DNA of 64,000 nucleotides from the NCBI GenBank assembly GCA_040954595.2, contig CM082579.2:11408001-11472000 (forward strand), written 5' to 3'. Shown piece after piece: positions 11,890 to 64,000 of the stretch. The DNA is from Balanoglossus misakiensis. Taxonomy: Eukaryota; Hemichordata. The stretch's first letter is position 1. Each line of letters starts with the position of its first letter. Below the pieces are notes generated by a model, which was not told the DNA's origin, did not search any database, and saw nothing but the letters and a program-made list of their open reading frames with translations. Position numbers and translations under genes: made by a program.

Positions 11890-12424
11890 ATCCTGTAAAG
11901 TGTCATACAAGTATGTCATAAAATTTTAAATTATACAACTTGGCATGTAAATTTTCTTAGCTGCAATCAGACCACTGTTTGGAAAAGGTTTAAAATATTT
12001 GGTTGAGCTGTGTTTTGTTTAGCAATAATCAATAAATGGTCGTATTGATATATTAAGTAAAGTTACGATAGTTGTGTTGTTATTTGGATGTTGATAAGGC
12101 ATCATTTACAAACACCTCTGAGGCAATGTGGCTTCTGTCATCACAACTTGCATTTATCGCAACAAATAATAAAATTTAAATTATAAATTTTGTCAAAGTA
12201 AATTGTCCAAAAATGAAATGCGGTTTTTACATAAGTCTTCTGGTGATTACTTCACAGTTGATGCAATTAACGATCATGGAAGTGGTTGGAGCTGGGCGAG
12301 TCCGTCCCGAGTCGAGTCAGCAAATTCCATGAGTGGTTTCGAGCCAACTCAGCGTGACGATCGAAACTCTGTTCGCGCTCGTGTAACGCCGGGAACGCAC
12401 AACTGACAATCGTGAAGAGGTCGT
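11016..12424. other. Gene A 3' region / intergenic, no gene seen
   Basis: AT-rich sequence without recognisable coding exons. AATAAA at 12031-12036 is a possible gene A polyadenylation signal. A short hydrophobic frame at 11325-11522 is A/T-driven and does not resemble a receptor helix. A (GAT)n stretch lies at about 11826-11889. Confidence 0.5.
11826..11889. repeat. (GAT)n microsatellite
   Basis: GAT/GAC-type trinucleotide run in intergenic sequence; the minus strand reads as poly-Ile or poly-Ser frames. Confidence 0.9.
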
Positions 12425-12995
12425 AATACCTTACAGAAAACAGTGTCTGAGTTTGGTTGTATACACTTTATTTACTTTCCTTTGCAAATGCTCAAACGAA
12501 TGACCCCAGCCGACTCGACAAAGGTTTCACTGACAATTAAAATTCAGTGCACAGCTTTGCGTCGACGTAAACTTGTGGGGTCTTTTATAAACTTAAGTCG
12601 GTCATACAGGTGCTAACCTATGACATTCGAGAGGGTAATGCTTCTGTCGTTAACGTGATACACTTGGCAACCGCAGTAAACATTGTTGAGAAGCACGTTT
12701 AACGGTAAGTTCGATAAAACTTCCATTGAGACGGGGATCGAGATTTTGTTTACATTCAACCGTTTTGAACCCTTTACTCGACTGACGGTACTATAACCAG
12801 TCTGAAACGTATAGCCTTAATACACATACCTTTTTGTTGTAGTAAGATACATGACGCATCACGTTTGATTTTTGATAATGTCAATGCTTATCGCTTTGAA
12901 AGCAATCCATATGAAACGTAGTAACATTTCGAAGTTTAGAACAAGCGATTCATATGAAGAACTTCCTACCTCGAATCACATGACAGGTATTTAAA
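12425..12995. repeat. Diverged tandem duplication, copy 1
   Basis: This begins AATACCTTACAGAAAACAGT. It matches 13574-14197 over several hundred bases with small indels, including TTTACTTTCCTTTGCAAATG, AATGACCCCAGCCGACTCGA and GTAAACATTGTTGAGAAGCA. It ends near a TATTTAAAAAGG sequence. Confidence 0.88.
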
Positions 12996-13573
12996 AAGGT
13001 ATGTAAACAGCATCTACACTATTGGCCTCGCATTAAAGGCACACTTTTGGAATAGTTATTATAATTATTGTTCAAACTGTACTAACTTTAATCCATAAGG
13101 ATTTATGTACCAAAGTATATTAAAGTATTAAAAAACCCTAAGTGTGAGTGCATATGCAGGTTTTAAGCAGAAAAAAATAGGCTATGCCGCAAGAGAATAT
13201 GGCTGCCACTGTGGGAAAAAGCAAAATACATTGAAAATGTTGCATTTAGCATACATGTACATATTAATGAACCTGTTTGTTTGAAAATCAGCCATTACGG
13301 AAAAAGCGACCAAGAAATATCAAGAGACCCAGTAGAGTATGCATTCGCCAGAATATCTCACAAACTCGCGTTTCAAATTTCAAGAAAGACTCTCCCCCAT
13401 TATGTAATTTACTTAAAGTTTATCTTAGGTATGTTGACAACGTCAGTAGTTGTGATGCACAAAGTAGGTAAAGGTGTCATGTACACGATTTTTGGTTTTG
13501 TATCTGTAAACAGACTAACACATGACTAAATTCCAACGTCTCTTTTATTTCCTCTATTCAAAAATACAGCGAC

Positions 13574-14197
13574 AATACCTTACAGAAAATAGTGTCTGAG
13601 TTTGGTTTCATACACTTTATTTACTTTCCTTTGCAAATGCTCAAACGAATGACCCCAGCCGACTCGACAAAGGTTTCATTGACAATTAAAATTCAGTGCA
13701 CAGCTTTGCCTCGTAGTAAACTTGTGGTTTTTTTATAAGTCGGTCAGACAGGTGCTAACCTATGACATTCGAGACGGTAATGCTTCTGTCGTTAACGTGA
13801 TAGACTTGGCAACCGCAGTAAACATTGTTGAGAAGCACGTTTAGCGGTAAGTTCGATAGAACTGCCATTGAGACGGGGATCGAGATTTTGTTTTCACTCC
13901 ATTTTGTTTTTGGAGTCGCAGAGGTCCAGCACCCTTTACACCTCTGACGCTACCATAACCAGTCTGTAACGCGTGGCCTTAGTACACATGCCTTTCATTT
14001 ATTAGTTGTAGTAAGATACATGACGCATCAAGTTTGATTTTTGATAATGTCAATGCTTATCGCTTTGATGTCAATCCATATGAAATGTAATAACCTTTCG
14101 AAGTTAACAACAATCGATTCATATTGAGAAACTCCTAGTTTGAATCACAATAGAGAACCTCCTGCTTGAATCACGTGACAGCCATTCAAAAGTAAAA
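13574..14197. repeat. Diverged tandem duplication, copy 2, directly upstream of gene B
   Basis: Second copy of the block at 12425-12995. It ends about 65 bp before the gene B start codon, so it probably contains gene B promoter or 5' UTR sequence. No certain TATA box was identified. Confidence 0.88.
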
Positions 14198-14262
14198 AGA
14201 AAGAATGGTTGTACACTACTCTCTATTACTTCATCTGCGTCTATTTTTGTTTTACCTTAGAC

Positions 14263-61279
<47,017 letters not shown>

Positions 61280-61748
61280 GCGAGCTGCTTGAAAACATTA
61301 TGTAATGGCTACAAACCACTAAGTTTAGAATTAGATCTATTTACCCCAGTGTAAAGACAAATGTACATATACTTAATATATGTGCATGTTAATATACAGA
61401 AATTAATTAACCAGACTTGACAATAGTGAACGTATAAAACTTGTATGGGGGTATAGCACCCGTTTATTACCAAAAGACCATGTGTCACTAATACGACTAA
61501 CTTCAATGCCACATATACCATGGTATTGGAAAACACTGAGGCAAAACCCCGAAGTAATGCATCACAGATATAGTCTAGTCAATATAGGGCTAGACCCACC
61601 GCAAATTGCAACATAAGTTTTTTCTTCAAAATACATTTTGGAGAGGTGTCTAGAACAACATATTAAAAATGCACCTGAATCCACCTTGTGGAAATATGTC
61701 AAATTTGCATAAATTTAATATTGGAAATTTTTGGGCCGAATATCAAGA

Positions 61749-61754
61749 AATAAA
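61749..61754 (+). promoter_or_regulatory. Candidate polyadenylation signal of gene B
   Basis: First AATAAA after the stop codon, 470 bases downstream. A second one is at 62562-62567. Which is used cannot be told from sequence. Confidence 0.35.
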
Positions 61755-62639
61755 CCTGATTTTTTCCATGATTTTAAAGTTTGAAAATATTTCATGAGCT
61801 TGAAGAACCATTTTGGAATAATATTTAACATGGGCAGTTTTCATAATTTGCATTAATTCAATATGGCGAACAGTATTCCTAGAAAACCATAATTGGGCAG
61901 TATATCGGGTACTATGCAAGCCAGTTTAGTTTTTTTTTATTTCAAAACTACTCCTATGACATTTGGAACAATTTTGAAAATATTGTGTTTACATTTGCAC
62001 TTTATATTTGCATAAATCCAATATGGCCACCAAATGAATGTTCGACAGCTTATCATATTCCGACATATATAATAAGGTTCTAACATAAAATATATGTAAT
62101 TGGTCTAACGATATACTTACTATAGTATTAAAATGTCATTGGTTACACTGTGATGCTACCTTACCATTTTTTACTCCATTAGCTGTAACTTGGACCTACT
62201 TTTTCAGTATATGCTTGAATCTGGAATCATTTTCATTCTCTTTTGTATATATTCCTAGTGCTACAACCATAAGTATCATATTTTACTAATTTGTCCCTTC
62301 TTTGATGCTCTAAGAAAGGAATATTTACCAGTTCTTTTATTACACACCACCATCTGAAAGAAAATTTGGTGATTTGATGTCTTCAAATAATACTGATTTG
62401 TTAGAGATTAGCAGCTTTTACATTTCATGCAATGATATGCAGAAAAGATATTGAAAATGTACAATAATGTTCCAATATAGGTTTTTGTCATATGTCTTCC
62501 TGTCATTTAAAGATGTAGTGAAATTTTTATTGTATATTGGGCCGATGGCCTGGAATTACTGAATAAAGACCAACTACTATAATATGGTGATTTCTGAGAT
62601 CCCATGAGCCCCGTTATTTCACCGATAACATACGTCTAG

Positions 62640-62852
62640 GATTTGTCCGAAGAAGACCGTGAAATCCTTATCAGATAGCAAACTGTTGCAGAGACCATCT
62701 AGTCCCCTGGTATCATCTCAGTTTTGGGTGTGGAGATGGAACTGGATGAAGTAGTAGATACTTCAAATACAGCAGAAGACACGGATACCCCGTCTGAAAA
62801 TAGATTGTTGTATTTTGAAAACCCAATTATGTGCAAAATGAGAGGGGTTTGA
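62640..62852 (+). pseudogene. Decayed duplicate of the gene B cytoplasmic-tail exon
   Basis: Preceded by an acceptor-like tctag. It reads ICPKKTVKSLSDSKLLQRPS, matching CSKKKSYSLPDNKLLRTS of exon 52, and later GVEMELDEVVDTSN, matching GIEVELCEVVKISK. The two parts are in different frames, so there is an indel near 62722-62730. The first frame stops at 62752 and the second at 62850. It could be a relic or an alternative terminal exon with a new end. Confidence 0.75.
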
Positions 62853-64000
62853 GCATGTGCACACATCATTTAAATATCATGATTTAGCTAATTTAACTGG
62901 AATAGTGAAATTTGCATATTTCAGAAACTACAAATTCCACGCATGATGAAGAAGACAACAATAATGAAAATGAAATATGATAATTTGCTTAAACCATGCA
63001 GCCAATTAAAACTGATAAAAAGCATTACAACCCCCGGCCAAAATGAACAATCGCTATGCTCTGTTATTGCTCAATATTAAATTTATGTTTGATTTAGTGA
63101 ACGATAGACTCTGTTTATTGGTATTTTATGCGGATACGAGGCTGTGTCACTAGACCAGCATCTTCTCATAGCTGTTGTCACCGAGAGACCTCACCTTTCC
63201 GCCAGTGTGTGTTTGTAAAAAAAAATTTCTTTTCTTCTCTTTTCCCTCCCCTTTGGGGCGGATTAGTGTTGTCAATAAAGATTGACCCCCAAGACAGGGT
63301 TTGTGCTCTCACAATCTTTTAATGCCCAAGAGCTACCACTTATTGGTTTATTTTTTATGATTTTACTTTTCACTTGGATTCATCATTATATAACCTTACT
63401 TTAATGGGTATGTTTGAAGTTGGCTCAAATTTTATAGATATTTTAATTTGAACTTGTTTTAACTGGATAGAGTATATTTTAATCGTAAAATGTTAGTTTG
63501 GAGACATGGTTTATCTAGGACAGTTCAAACACTAGAATGTTTATCCATCAGAAACATGCAATAATGCTGACTGCTTGGTTGGAAATGAGATGAAGGTAGC
63601 TGTCATGATATCATATTAAAACTCTCGCCTTTCACGGTACTGGTATAATGCTGTTGAAAGTGATCACCACTTTTGTATGGTTTCAGGTCCTAACCACAAA
63701 TTTTCTTGCAAAATGAGTTCATGCTGGATCAACTGTGGTGAGATGGGTGCTACTACTTACCATACATGACAATCAGTTTGGGCATTTGTGAGGCAGGACT
63801 CCATCTCGTATGACACTTTAGTGTCATGTCATCCACTTGGCAGAAGGGAAAGTAAATGAAACACAGAAACACTCACAATGGGCCTTCCGACTCAGGCCCT
63901 TGTTTTGATAGTACTTGTATTTAATATGTGGAATGTATATATGACTTGCCTATTCCATAAAGAATCATGGTAAGTGATAGGAAAGTACATGTCTTGCACA
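62853..64000. other. Downstream region, no gene seen
   Basis: AT-rich sequence to the right edge. No exon with recognisable domain or convincing splice pair was found. AATAAA occurs near 63275. Confidence 0.4.

Overview
This is a eukaryotic, AT-rich, intron-dense window, almost certainly from a marine invertebrate animal. The mix of hyalin-type HYR, SRCR, six-cysteine Sushi, pentraxin and PKD1-type GAIN/GPS modules points to a non-vertebrate deuterostome (hemichordate, cephalochordate or echinoderm grade). Other invertebrates cannot be excluded from sequence alone. The long simple repeats, hairpin MITEs, a Tigger/pogo remnant and a LINE remnant also fit. Nothing prokaryotic is present. The exon models were read by eye from reading frame, GT/AG sites and intron phase, and the phases close across both models.

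Gene A (+ strand, enters from the left edge, ends at 11015) encodes SRCR (partial) - SRCR - pentraxin/LamG - short Cys linker - HYR - GAIN-like region - GPS. Its reading frame stops exactly at the GPS cleavage position, CNHL followed by TAA. The stop lies in a 10-bp tandem duplication, and the usual TSF tripeptide survives downstream in another frame. No exons for following membrane helices are recognisable.

The intergenic part (11016-14260) holds a diverged tandem duplication of about 0.6 kb. Its second copy abuts the start of gene B.

Gene B (+ strand, 14263-61279, 52 coding exons, 3554 codons in this model) is a very large type I membrane protein related to SVEP1/polydom. In order it has: signal peptide, Cys/Pro linker, a mosaic of 7 HYR and 16 Sushi domains, a spacer with a furin-like RRKR site, 3 GCC2/GCC3 (ephrin-receptor-like) repeats, 21 EGFs, a three-exon pentraxin/LamG domain, 2 EGFs, a TSP1 repeat, a 17th Sushi, a second furin-site spacer, one more GCC2/GCC3 repeat, a transmembrane helix and a tail of about 59 residues. 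The core order Sushi-spacer-3xGCC2/GCC3-EGF-pentraxin is the SVEP1 core. The membrane anchor and the second spacer plus GCC2/GCC3 module are not part of that core. Nearly all module borders are phase-1 introns, the classic exon-shuffling signature.

Downstream (61280-64000) are the probable 3' UTR and a decayed second copy of the cytoplasmic-tail exon at 62640-62852. Introns contain several transposon-derived elements: a Tigger remnant at 1487-2836, an inverted-terminus element at 23965-25104, a LINE fragment at 26151-26771, a dispersed MITE family at about 22280, 32490 and 39740, a TIR element at 57747-59159 and a hairpin element at 59360-59690. Long tetranucleotide and trinucleotide repeats are also present. 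No tRNA, rRNA or CRISPR was recognised.
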